A stretch of DNA of 64,000 bases from Nelumbo lutea (taxonomy: Eukaryota > Streptophyta > Magnoliopsida > Proteales > Nelumbonaceae), in the NCBI GenBank assembly GCA_022828595.1, contig JAKGHH010000003.1, positions 9,362,934-9,426,933 on the forward strand. The letters run 5' to 3'. The first letter of the stretch is position 1, and each line of letters starts with the position of its first letter. The notes beneath the pieces are model-generated. The model did not search any database, was not told the DNA's origin, and saw only the letters and a list, made by a program, of their open reading frames with translations. This document shows positions 45,787 through 56,455 of this stretch, one piece after another. The translations under genes and the position numbers were made by a program.

Positions 45787-46352
45787 TGTTAGCTAGAGAG
45801 ATGACTTCTAAAGTAGCATTCTAAGTTCTAGAAACGAACTGAAATGAAGAGACATTGTCCTTGAGCTATTGAGGTAAAGCTGGCGTTCATGGCTCTATTC
45901 CGGTGTTAGAGACCTTCAGAAACACCTCTTTGGCTTTGTCACCTTCTCTTGTACTCTTCTCTACAAGAAACCGAACCAGACAACACCTTTCTCATTGCTG
46001 AACTGCAAAACTGAAAATAAAGCACAAGGGAGACTCTTCTCTCTAGTCATGGTTTCTCTCATCCAATGGATGGCTAGTATGTGTATGCATGTGTATAGGA
46101 TTCTATTTATAGAGCCCAAACCGCCTAGAGAGGGGCCTTCCTTCATGGTTAAGGAACTGCAAAAACTAGAGGCTCCATCAACCTCTGTTTTACAAACCAT
46201 TAAATCTGAAACCATGCACTCCCTCTCTTAGTGGGAACTTTAGGTGGGCTTCTAGAATAGCTTGCCATTTCAGTAGCTAGCTCCAGACACTACTAGGTCC
46301 CCAGTGTCTGATTCACCTCAAGCCACTATGAACTCTGGAATGAGTTCTAACA
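45787..46352 (-). repeat. 3' LTR of the truncated copia element
   Basis: Bounded by TGTTAG/CTAACA inverted termini, 566 bp, with the polypurine tract next to 46352. The partner LTR is missing. Confidence 0.75.
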
Positions 46353-46943
46353 ATCTCCCACTTGGCTGAGATGAATCTTTTTGTTTAACTTTATATGACC
46401 ATCAATGACCTGGTATGGTGAAACTAAGGGGTATCTATTCAGTTCAATTGAAACCACTATCCCCAAATCATCAAAGTCACTTGAATTTTGTTAATTTGAC
46501 TCAAGACCATCGATGTTATAGAGTTAGCAACTTCAACCAACATGAACAAACTACATACATCGCTTAGACAACCTAAGCACGACCCACATTTCTCTATCTT
46601 ACGTTATGTGTGCACACTTAAATTGAGAGAAAGAGTTATGTTTCTCAAAATCAATAACTTTATTGTGATCACATACAATGGTGTCAATAAGACACCATTA
46701 CACTCAATATAAATCCAATTTATCAAAACTGTCCACCAACCCGATACGTGCTACAAGCTCCAAAAAGAGCTTGGGTGAAGTCCTTTTATTAATGGATCAG
46801 CCGGCATGAGTGTAGTACTAATATGTTATATTGACACAATCTGATCCTGAACCCTTTCCCTCACAACAAGGTACTTGATGTCAATGTGCTTCAACCTTGT
46901 TCTTGTTTTGTTATTCTTTGAGAAAAACATGGCAACAACATTA

Positions 46944-47880
46944 TCACAACAAATCCTCATCAATCTCTGAATCGAGTCCACTACTCAAAAACTTGAGATA
47001 AAATACGTAACCATATGACATGACCGGTTGCTCATAACAGGCTATGAATTCTTCTTCCATAGTATATGAAGCAGTTCTTGCAGTTTGTTTTGCACTTCTC
47101 CATGAAATAGGCCCTCCCCCCATCATGAAAATATAAACAGAGGTAGATGCACGAGTATCCCAACATCCAACAAAGTCGGAATTTGTAATACCCTATTACC
47201 TCCAAGTTTTTTGAGTGCTTATAATTGAGCATATAATCCTTAGTCTCTTGCAAATAGTGCATGACTTTCTTGGCTGCCTTCCAATGATTGATACTAGGAT
47301 TCCTTTGGTATCTTCCAAGCATACCAATAGTAAATGCTATATTAGGACGGGTACATACATCTGCGTACATAAGACTTCCCACAACCAATGCATGGGGAAT
47401 GTTGCTCATCTGCTTTTGTTCTAATTAGTTCTTAGGGCATTGAAGTAAACTGAATTTATCTCCTTTTACCACAAAGGTAGCAGTGCTAGCACAATTTTGC
47501 ATGTTAAACCTTTTAATCACCTTTTCTATATATGCTTTATGGGATAAACCCAGGATGCTACAAGACTGATCTCGGAAAATCTGAATGCCTAAAACATAAG
47601 AGGCTTTATCGAGATCCTTCATATCAAAATTGCTTGATAAAAACCTTTTGGTCTTGCATAACATTGCAAGATTGTTACTAGCAAGCAAGATATCATCAAC
47701 ATACATATATATATATGGTTAAGATGATGTAACTGCTCCCACTGACCTTCAGGTATATACATTGGTCAACAATATTTTCCTTAAATCTATAATTACACAA
47801 AATACTATGGAATTTTAGGTACCATTGTCGAGATGCCTGCTTATAAATGGATTTTGTCAACATGTCTCTCCTTTGAGAGA
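46944..47880 (-). pseudogene. Copia RT (3' half) and RNase H remnants
   Basis: The minus strand shows QASRQWYLKFH, then MYVDDILLASNNLAMLCKTK with the catalytic YVDD, FDMKDLDKASYVLGIQIFRD, then VGSLMYADVCTRPNIAFTIG and WKAAKKVMHYLQETKDYMLN. Frames change at about 47425 and inside the RNase H region (CKTNCKNCFIYYGRR follows a shifted frame), so it is dead. Confidence 0.85.
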
Positions 47881-48101
47881 AGCTATTTATCTATTTTCTC
47901 CATTTTTTACATTTATTCATATTTTCTTTTGTTTTAAAAATATAAAGCAATAATTATTGCTTATCTTGATTAGATTAATAAAGCTTCACCTATTAGAGAT
48001 AGACATTTGGATTTTCCAAAGCCTCTTATTTTAATGCATGTTATTATTATATTTAAGAGAGAGAGAGAGAGGGAGAGAGAATAGTAATAATATAAATCAA
48101 A

Positions 48102-48328
48102 GTTTTTTAAAACCAAATTGAACAATAAACCAGTCATAGGTCTGGTTCCTGGGTCGAACGGTTCGACTGTTCGAACCAGAGGATGGCCTATTCGAACCAT
48201 TGGATAGTTCAAACGGTTTGACCACCCGAGTCAACGGTTTTTGGTGAAATAACAATTCTGGGGTAAAACGGAACTGGTCACCTAACCAGTTCCCGGTTTC
48301 TCTAGTCCGATCTGGTTTTGAAAACCAC
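48102..48328. mobile_element. MITE flanked by a 13-bp direct repeat
   Basis: The inverted ends (GTTTTTTAAAACCAAATTG and, reverse complement of the right, GTGGTTTTCAAAACCAG) are of the same family as 28258-28529. AATATAAATCAAA occurs on both sides (48089-48101 and 48329-48341), longer than the 8-9 bp expected, perhaps by chance in AT-rich DNA. The interior has GAACGGTTCGAC-type palindromes. Confidence 0.62.
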
Positions 48329-48341
48329 AATATAAATCAAA

Positions 48342-49678
48342 CAATATAAATAGTTTGAGGTAAAACAATCAGAAAACTATTAATTTAAAAATCCATTAAA
48401 CTCTCACTAAAAATAAATATTAACAAAACTTAGTAAATATTAAAAATGTGTTTCAATTCCACTTAAAAATCCAACTTAATAAACACTAATAAAAATAATA
48501 AATTTAAATATAAAAATATTAATTGATAGTTTTAAAATGCCAAAAATTAATTAGAAATCCAAAAAATTATGAAAAACTAAACATAATTAAAATACTAAAA
48601 ATAATTAAAAATATTGAAAATTAACAATATTTTATATTAAATATCAAATATATATATATTCAAGCTGGCTCGCGAGCGTCACGAGCTCGATTGAAACCGA
48701 GCTGAGCCAAGCTCGAGCAGCTTGTGAAAAGCTCGACTCGTTGCCACCCCTATGTATACATCAAAAATCATATGAAATAAAAATTTAAACATCTTTTTCA
48801 TTTTTTTTAAATGGATCTATCATAACTTGGCCCAATCCACGGCCTGGCCTGGCCCAAGGCTCGACCCAGCACGACCCGATTTACATCTCTACTTGAACTC
48901 GTTCAATACTAGGGACGGGGTGAGGAAATACGAGGATTCCCCATCCTTGATGAAGAGTGGGGTGCCTTGTCCCTAAACTTGCCCCGACATTGAGGAGTGG
49001 TTGCCTTGCCTTGAACCCACCTAACACTAGGGACGGGGCGAGGATGGGGTAGAAACAGGGATGGGGTGCCCCGCCCTGAACCCACCCCATTGTCATTCCT
49101 ATATAATTGTTAATTATTAGTGAAATTAATAAAAATGTTAGCTTTTGTAATTTTTTATTTATTTAAATTTAGGGTAAATTACAAAGACCTCCCTTGTACT
49201 ATGGGGTCTATGACAAAAACCCCCCCTATACTTTGTTTTGCAACAAAGACCCCCTTGACCATTAAATCAGATGACGAAATGCATTAAATTACCAAAATAC
49301 CCCACTAAACTTTTTCTATTTTCTTTTTTTGCCCCTTTTCTCTTAAAACCTATTTAACCTATTCTTTTCCCTTTCTTCTCTTCTTTTCCCCTCCCTTACC
49401 ATCCTCTCTCGTTCTTTCTCTCTCCTAACTCTCCGAAATGAACCGTGGTGGCCTCCCTCACCATCCTCTCTCATTATTTCTCTCTCCCAACCCTATTTAA
49501 CCTATTGTTTACATGAATGAAGAACCCACAGTGCTCGTCGAAGATGCCTGTAGCTAGTTGCTTCTTGACGTGGCTGGTCGAACCATGAGACGTTGCAGAG
49601 TAGACAAAGAGCCTATTTGGTTGGGTTGGCCCGGGAATTGAAGAGAACCATCGATCAAAGATGGAAAATTCACGCACC
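48342..49678. other. Intergenic with repeat fragments
   Basis: AT-rich to 48650. GC-rich blocks at 48660-48755 (GAGCTCGATTGAAACCGAGC) and 48830-48895 (GGCCTGGCCTGGCCCAAGG) look like MITE arms. 48890-49085 holds a local direct repeat (CTAGGGACGGGG at about 48910 and 49027). No gene is supported. Confidence 0.4.
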
Positions 49679-50045
49679 TAAGGGTGTCAATGGACCTGTT
49701 TTGGATTGGATCCCGTCCAATCCAAAATCAATTTAGACGGATTGGATGGACTAACAAGATATATTGGATTGGACCTGATCCGTCCATAACAAATTTATAT
49801 TGGATTGGACTGGATTAAGCCAATATCTGGTCCATTGATATAAGATAATAATATATGTATCAATGCACTGGGTTTTGGTTGAAACCAATCTAAATCAAAA
49901 TAAATTTGAACAGATTGAACGGTCCAGACATTGAATTGGATCGGTCCAAAAATAATCCAAAATATTCATTGGATTGGATTGGACTTGGTTCATTTATAAT
50001 GGATTCACATTGGACTGGATTTAGCCCATCCAATTGACACCCCTA
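49679..50045. mobile_element. hAT-like MITE, GGTGTCAATTGG type
   Basis: Left end TAAGGGTGTCAATGGACC; right end, reverse complement, TAGGGGTGTCAATTGGATGG. The interior is built of GGATTGGA/TCCAATCC words. Target duplication is weak (4 of 8). 367 bp, non-coding. Confidence 0.65.
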
Positions 50046-50716
50046 TATATACCCTATTTATAAAAAAGAAAAAAATATATGTGAGATATGCTCAAATACT
50101 TTTCACCTCCTTTACATTTTTAAATAAATTTCCTGGATGATTTTAACATTCGAAATGATATTGAAAAGAATAATTAATTGAGTAGGAAAGAAAGATACAA
50201 CTAACTGTAAAGCTATTAAAGCCATTGGCTCCTGCTTTCTTATACTTTCCTTCCTCTCCCCTAATTCGTTTGCTGTGCCATTCCGACAAGGGTTGATTTT
50301 TATATTGTTTCAAAAGTCTATAGATTCTTATTTGTACATATTCCAAAAGCAAGTAATTAGAGGCAATAGTTGGTTGTTCAGAGAATCAGAAAGAATGAAA
50401 AAAATAATAATAATAATAATAATAATTAAGATTTTCTTGAAAAAAAAATCCCAAAAGTTTTTGACTGGCCAGAAAGTGGATGCCATGGATTGCAGGTTTT
50501 ATGGATTCCAAAAGTTAAATTGCTGTTAAATGGTAGTTATTTATTCTTTGTATAAGTATTTAACATGCAAAGAGTGCAAAGTATAAAATTGATGTATGGG
50601 AGTTTTTCTCCGATCAAATGGTTTTTAGAAAATAGATGTTTTCTTTTAGGGTAAAAGAATTATTTAAAAAGAAGGTAGATTCTAGCTCTGAAATTCATAT
50701 TTATACTCGTTACAAT

Positions 50717-51365
50717 TAGGGGGCAAATGAATCGGATTATGATTTGATCCAAAGTCCGATCCTATATTATTGGATTTGGATATCTATGTTTCAAATTTTT
50801 GGATTGGATTGGATAATCGGATTCGATTAAAAATAGGATCAGATCGGATTCAAATCACCCCTATCTGATCCGATTAAAAATAGGACCGGATCGGATAATC
50901 GAATCTGATTAAAAATAGGATTGGATCGGATAATTGGATTTGATTAAAAATAGGATCGGATCGGATAATCGGATCTGATTAAAAATAGGATCGGATCGGA
51001 TAATCGGATCTAATTAAAAATAGGATCGGATCTTATTAAAAATATTTATTTATTTATAAATATGTTATTGGTATTGCATTTTTGTAAATTTTTTATATTT
51101 TTTATTTTTTATAAAAACTTGTATATATATTGATGAAAATAGTTGAAAAAATACTTGTAATTTTTGTTTTTCTTTATTTAAACAGTTATATTTTTAATAA
51201 TTTATTAATTCTTAAAAATTAATTCAGATTGAATCAAATTTAGATATCCGACATTTTGATCGAATTCAAATTCAAATCAGTATTTATGAGATCCAATTGG
51301 ACCTTTGGATTAGATCTAGTGTTTTGGATGGGACTCGAATTCGATCCGATCTGTTTGCATCACTA
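50717..51365. mobile_element. MITE with an internal 35-bp tandem repeat
   Basis: Ends TAGGGGGCAAATGAATCGGA and, reverse complement of the right, TAGTGATGCAAACAGATCGG. Flanks GTTACAAT and ATCACAAC agree at 5 of 8. Between about 50818 and 51030 a unit of GATTAAAAATAGGATCGGA then TCGGATAATCGGATCT repeats about six times with changes. Confidence 0.6.
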
Positions 51366-52640
51366 ATCACAACCAAATGCAATACAAAGTTTATAAACAT
51401 AATGCAAAGTTTACTAAAATGAAAATTGAGTCTAAGGCTCAGTTTGGAAGGAGTACAAATAGAAATATATAGAGTGCAAAACCTTGTATTTTGTATTATT
51501 TTGTATGTATTTGTAATGTGCATATTTGTATCTGTCAAACCCGGCAGTCACAATTGCCATGTTTGATGAACTTAATATGGGTAAGGCGGAAATTTTCTAA
51601 AATGACAATTGAATCTAAGCTCATGACTGCCTCCTAATCTGTCAAACCTAGTCCTCGCGGCCATAATTGCTGCATTTGATAGAGCAAAGGTGGCAGTCAA
51701 GGAAGAAAACTGCTGTCTTAGATTATGTAAACCGACAATTCTATCAAGAGTCACTGTCTTTTATTACTATGGCTGCGTTTGGAAATAATGCAAATGGAAT
51801 ATAAATCCCGGTTCAGGGTAAATTTGCACTCTGATTCACTTTTTCCTGTGGTTTTACATCTACATAAGTATGTGTGCTTTTTGCACCCTTACCAAACACA
51901 GAAAGGAATTTCCTTTGCCTAGGCAAATGGGTTTTACAAGTGAGTTTAAATCTCCCAAACTCCCCTATACTTGCTTGATGAAGGCACCTTCCCTCACGTT
52001 AATTTCAAAAGGGGGAATATACTTGGTTTATTATTATACTTGAACCTCCTCCACTCACGTTAATAGACTGTTTTTTCCGATTTTGAAAGGGGTGGAAGTC
52101 GGTCAAATGGGATTTTGGTTTTTATTGATCGAGATGCTTATGTTTTTTTTTTTAGATTTATGTGAGATCCATAGAAAATTTATTTTTTCTAGGTATCACT
52201 TATCAGGTTAAGTACATGATACCCCATCTTCCATATAGAAAAAGTTTCTAACACTTGAATGGGACGAAATTACCCTTTTTGATAATAATTTTTTATGACT
52301 AAAACGGTCATTGTCTTATTTATTTAAGAAATAAAGAAGCATGGATAAGTAACTTCCCAAAAAACCTAGGCGGCCTAAAGTTTTCAAACTGTGGTAGAAT
52401 CAACCAACCGGTAAATCCATCGCACAACTATGTTTCCAGGTCTGTTTCACACGTGAACTGAACTGCTTACAGAAAAATAAATGCAGAGAAGCTACCAATT
52501 TACCAAGAAAAGAATCTGTCCCTCCTTTTAACGTGGATGACATGGAACCAACTCAATTATAAGGTGGTTGGCCTGCAAATATCTGTTCATGTGTAATCTG
52601 TTCGCATCAGCTTATTCTCTTTTGCTTCTCATCTCTTTAG
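51366..52640. other. Intergenic, no gene seen
   Basis: Sequence words such as CATGTTTGATGAA/GCATTTGATAGAG and TTTGGAAATAATGCAAATGG suggest old MITE ends, but limits could not be set. No coding signal. Confidence 0.4.
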
Positions 52641-52649
52641 AATTTTTTA

Positions 52650-52745
52650 AATTTTATTTTATTTTAAAAAACTAGGTGCAAGCGGGATTCGATCTCAAAT
52701 CTCTGTTACAAGGACAACTTAGCAACTGGTTGGCACAGATTTACC
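52650..52745 (-). repeat. SINE-like segment
   Basis: On the minus strand AGTTGCTAAGTTGTCC (A box, about 52715-52730) is followed by GAGATCGAATCCCGC (a strong B box, 52684-52697), then an A/T-rich tail. Size and order fit a tRNA-derived SINE. Confidence 0.45.
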
Positions 52746-53608
52746 CTCTGAAACAAATACAGATTTTATCAAAACAAACTCCCTTAACCCAAGGTTAGCA
52801 CTTCATACATATTTTCTTCCTGTAATTTCTAACCCTTTTTGTAAAATGAAAAGTCATTAGATTGCGTTCAATTAAACCAATTTGCCTTTCTTCCTTTGCC
52901 ATGAGACTTTTGATCATAGCCTCGTGTTCAATCAACTCCCGCATTAATCTCTTATCTCTAAGCAAAACTTTTCCCAGGCATTAATTGCTTTATACATTTC
53001 TCTGTAAAAAATACTTAATTATGCTATATATGCATATAATCCTTAGCCTGAATGTTCCAATCAATTATCATCTTCATGAGCATGTTCAACACATTCCTTT
53101 GATCCCAGCCCTCTTAAATCGCATCCAATCAAAAACCCCAAAAGTGGAATCTACATCATAGTCCATAAAACGCCTAAGCAATAAAGATGTGCATGAAAAT
53201 GTTTGGTTATAATTGAGCCCGAGAATCTAGCTATCCCACTCCAAAAGTGGTATCTAATTATCTTTCCACCGTAAAACTAAAACCTGAATTGTAATAGTGA
53301 TTCCATTTGTAAAAATTATCACCTTTTGTCATCTATTTCTTCATTGCTACATGTCTTGTTCATCAGTATCCATGATTTAATAGGACAATAAAAGAATCTA
53401 TACCATGTTTTAGAAACCCAATAGAAGCACTAAAACGCTAATTGGAGAATACTTACGATTTGATGGGATTTTAGCTCAGGGATGTTAATTTTGTCTGTAA
53501 GGATTGGGAGGGTTGAGCTGAACATTCAGCTACACTGATATCGGCTGCTTTAAGGAAAAATTGCAGATTAATACCTTGTAAGTTGGGCTTAGTTTCACCC
53601 ATATAAAC

Positions 53609-53755
53609 TTTTTTTTTTTTACTTCATGGGACTACACAACTAGCAAACCCATCCCCCAACCCTCGTGCAGGCAGGTTTTGAGCCCAAGCCTTCTGCTACA
53701 ACAAGTAGGAGGCCTTACCAACCAACCAGTTAGCACCTTACCGACTTATCCGTGT
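53609..53755 (-). repeat. SINE with poly-A tail
   Basis: On the minus strand GTGCTAACTGGTTGG (A box, 53722-53735) precedes GGGCTCAAAACC (B box, 53674-53685). The element ends in a run of 12 A (53609-53620 as T on the plus strand). This is the best-formed of the SINE-like copies in the window. Confidence 0.6.
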
Positions 53756-53801
53756 TCTCGTACTGCTATAATGGGATCCACATAAAACAAATTTTACAGA
53801 G

Positions 53802-54059
53802 TAGGGGTGAGCATTATTCGGTTAAAACTGAAAATTTCAGTTTTGGTTTTTAGAATTAGAATTTTGGCTAACCAAATTAACCAAACTTTTTATTATATAT
53901 ACTGAAATTTGATTTCACAATATATATTTTATAATATATAATAAAGTATATATTATTAAAATTCAATTTTAACTGAAATAACCAAAAACCAAACCGGTTT
54001 TTAAAATTTTGATTTATTTGATTCAATTTTTAACCAAATAAACCGAATGCTCACCCCTA
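53802..54059. mobile_element. hAT-like MITE, GGGGTGAGCATT type
   Basis: Left end TAGGGGTGAGCATTATTCGG; right end, reverse complement, TTAGGGGTGAGCATTCGG. ACAGAG flanks both sides (53796-53801 and 54060-54065). 258 bp, AT-rich centre with TATATATTTTATAATATA-type palindromes. Non-coding. Confidence 0.78.
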
Positions 54060-54382
54060 ACAGAGAGAATACGCTACTTGGGCAACCGATACTCTCCTAA
54101 AGGATGGATAAGTTACTCGTCCACCCACGGAAAACGTAAGTGAAAGTGCCACCGAACACTGACACCAAAATTTACTCGAGCAAATAAGCACATCATCCAG
54201 ATAATGAAAAACAAACGACGCCTTAAAAGTTCTTGGCTTAAACTACAGTTGGGGCCGAAATAATGAGAGGGAGAGGATGGTAAATGACCAACCCTTCTTA
54301 TTAACCTATAAATATTCTCTTATTAAAAAAAAAAACAATCTGTCACTTCTAATGTAACATTTCAAATATATAAGCTAAATTA

Positions 54383-54590
54383 TCATAGTATGGCCAATAT
54401 GATTGCTACAGAAAACGCACCAGTCAAGGGAAAGCAGCCTGCGCTACTTGCATGAGAATCACCACCTCGAGAACCACCCCTACCACCTCCGGAGCTGCCA
54501 ATGCCACCGCCACCACGACCCCCAACAGCAAGGACAGTAGTTATTCTTGGGCTTCTCAGTAACCCAATCTCAATCTTTTCTTCTCCAGTG
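54383..54590 (-). other. Possible terminal exon of a glycine-rich, GPI-anchor-like protein
   Basis: The minus strand reads KIEIGLLRSPRITTVLAVGG, then RGGGGIGSSGGGRGGSRGG, then DSHASSAGCFPLTGAF and a hydrophobic SVAIILAIL followed by TGA at 54383-54385. A Gly-rich stretch, small residues, and a short hydrophobic C-terminal tail are what a GPI-anchored glycine-rich protein would show. An in-frame stop upstream (near 54600) means an acceptor AG would be needed. No other exon was found. It may be a gene fragment. Confidence 0.3.
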
Positions 54591-55224
54591 GCGCTTCATG
54601 CGAATGATAAGCTAGAAGCAAAAGGGTAGAAATAATTAGAGCTAGTGTAGCACTTCATACTGATTATAAGAATGCTTGCATTCAAATTGATGCAAACTTT
54701 TTTACTCAAATTGCAAGAATACAAAATTGTCAGTGCAAAACTAAACAAACTTTGCATTTCTCTGCTCCTGAGAGGTCATTAACACTTACCCAATATCATC
54801 CCTTCTAATAAAAAAAACCATAAATCACAAAAAATAAAAAAAAAATCGAAATAAGATCAAGCAAAAATATATATTTGGACTAACATATCCCTACTTATCG
54901 TTGGATCTACTTAACAAAAGAATTTTGTAGGATAAATAAAGTTATGGGTTTTATACTGTAGTCCAGAAAGCATTGAGAAAAATTAGTGGAAATAAAAAAG
55001 AACTTGATAATTCGTAATTTTATAGTGAGTCCACAGATAGAGAGATTATATTATACGCTGAAAAAACAAAACATTTCTCGTGTGATAATTGTTGCTCAAT
55101 GGCCAATGGTGTAATTTTCTCTCTATTTTCCGTTTTTTGATGACATCCTGCATGTCCTTGTCTCAATATGAAATTCTTTCTACCAAAAAAAATCTTAAAT
55201 ATGAGATTCTTAGCAATGCAACTT

Positions 55225-55420
55225 ATGTTTTCTTTTTTTTATTTTTTTATTACATATTACACATTACAGGGGATTAAGGGGTGGGGACAGAGTAGGGTGC
55301 ACGTCAGATCCACTGACCTTACCATAGAAAGCCTGCAGTTACGGAGGTTTGATTTGATATCGTGTGTTTGTATTAGGAGGGGCACCAATGACCATCTCAG
55401 CTACTTGGTCACGGCACAAC
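55225..55420 (-). repeat. SINE-like segment with A-rich tail
   Basis: On the minus strand TAGCTGAGATGG (A box, 55392-55403) is followed by CGATATCAAATCAAACC (degenerate B box, about 55346-55362) and, about 100 bp on, an A-rich tail (T-rich on plus, 55228-55250). Confidence 0.45.
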
Positions 55421-56220
55421 GCAACTGATGAACCTTTAATTCTAAAATTGTTCATACATATTTACCCTCCTACCAGATCAACCTGAAACACAAAAAAATA
55501 CATGAGAAAATTATTACTTGATACATACTTAAAATCAGATATATCTTACATAAGGAAAATGGAAGAAAAAAAACAAATCAAGAAGATCAATTCATTGATG
55601 TTACTAAAAAGAACATATGTTCAAGTTTAAGAGCACCAAACTTGTGCAAAAAATGCGAGAGTTTAGGTCCATATCCAATCTACAGGTCCCAGGACCCCAG
55701 ATAACTGGGGCCGAAATTGGGTAATGGCCCTTTTACTAAAAAGAATGAATAAACTCCATTCAGATTTACCACTTCAAGGCTATATCTTCTATAAAACAAG
55801 AAATCCAATTCAAACCAACAAAAGCAGAATCCAAACTACATAATGTCAAGTCAATCAATCTCCCCATGTAGCATATATAGAGAATAGAACAGGTTAAAAC
55901 AAACTATTTTAGTTATCTTCTTAGATTACCAAGCAGAGATTTGACATAAAAGCATGAAGCTAACCCATTAATCCTAGAAACCAAACATTCAAGTTCACTG
56001 AAGAGCTGAAACTGCTGAGAGGTACATACAAGAAATTAAAATATCACTTCATAGCACCTTGGACACATGATCAAGAAAGAGAACTATGCAAGGGAATCAA
56101 ATGATATATTCTTGAATTCTAGGAAGGCTCTTTAGAAAATCAAGAAGTAAAGGAACTTGAGGCAATAGTATCAGCTTATAGGGAGGAAACCAAGAGGTTC
56201 AAATCACTAATAGCAACAAG
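55421..56220. other. Intergenic, 3' side of the right PPR gene
   Basis: No ORF or recognisable repeat boundaries. Moderately A-rich. Confidence 0.4.
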
Positions 56221-56224
56221 ATTT

Positions 56225-56455
56225 TAAGGATTCAATCAGTAAGAACTAAGAAGATTGGCAAATGGTTTGGCCAACTCACTCGCCAAGCAAGGGGCCAATA
56301 GGGTTCAATTGTATTGGGCTCAAGTGTAATCTGATCTGTTTTTGTGTGAGAGGATGCACCTCAATCCTCTCCTAGGGATACTTGCAATATATGTATATTT
56401 CTGATGTTTATTTAATAAATTTTCTTTGAAGTTACCAATCAGAAAAAAAAATCAG
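56225..56455 (+). pseudogene. L1-type LINE 3' end (RNase H tail)
   Basis: The plus strand reads RRLANGLANSLAKQGANRVQ, matching the C-terminal NxxADxLAK/GA block of LINE-encoded RNase H. A stop follows, then a T-rich 3' UTR ending TTTAATAAATTTTCTTTG and an A run at about 56443. The rest of the element is missing. Confidence 0.6.

Larger units (their letters stand above)
45787..47885 (-). mobile_element. Ty1/copia element, 5'-truncated (RT, RNase H and 3' LTR)
   Basis: The 3' LTR (45787-46352, 566 bp) is TGTTAGAACTC...CTAGCTAACA on the minus strand and is preceded by the polypurine tract CCAAGTGGGAGAT. Upstream, coding remnants are in copia order. Similarity starts near 47885 (KSIYKQASRQWYLKFH) with no gag, integrase, primer-binding site or 5' LTR. 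A second copia family, distinct from the one in the desaturase intron by LTR and sequence. Confidence 0.85.
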
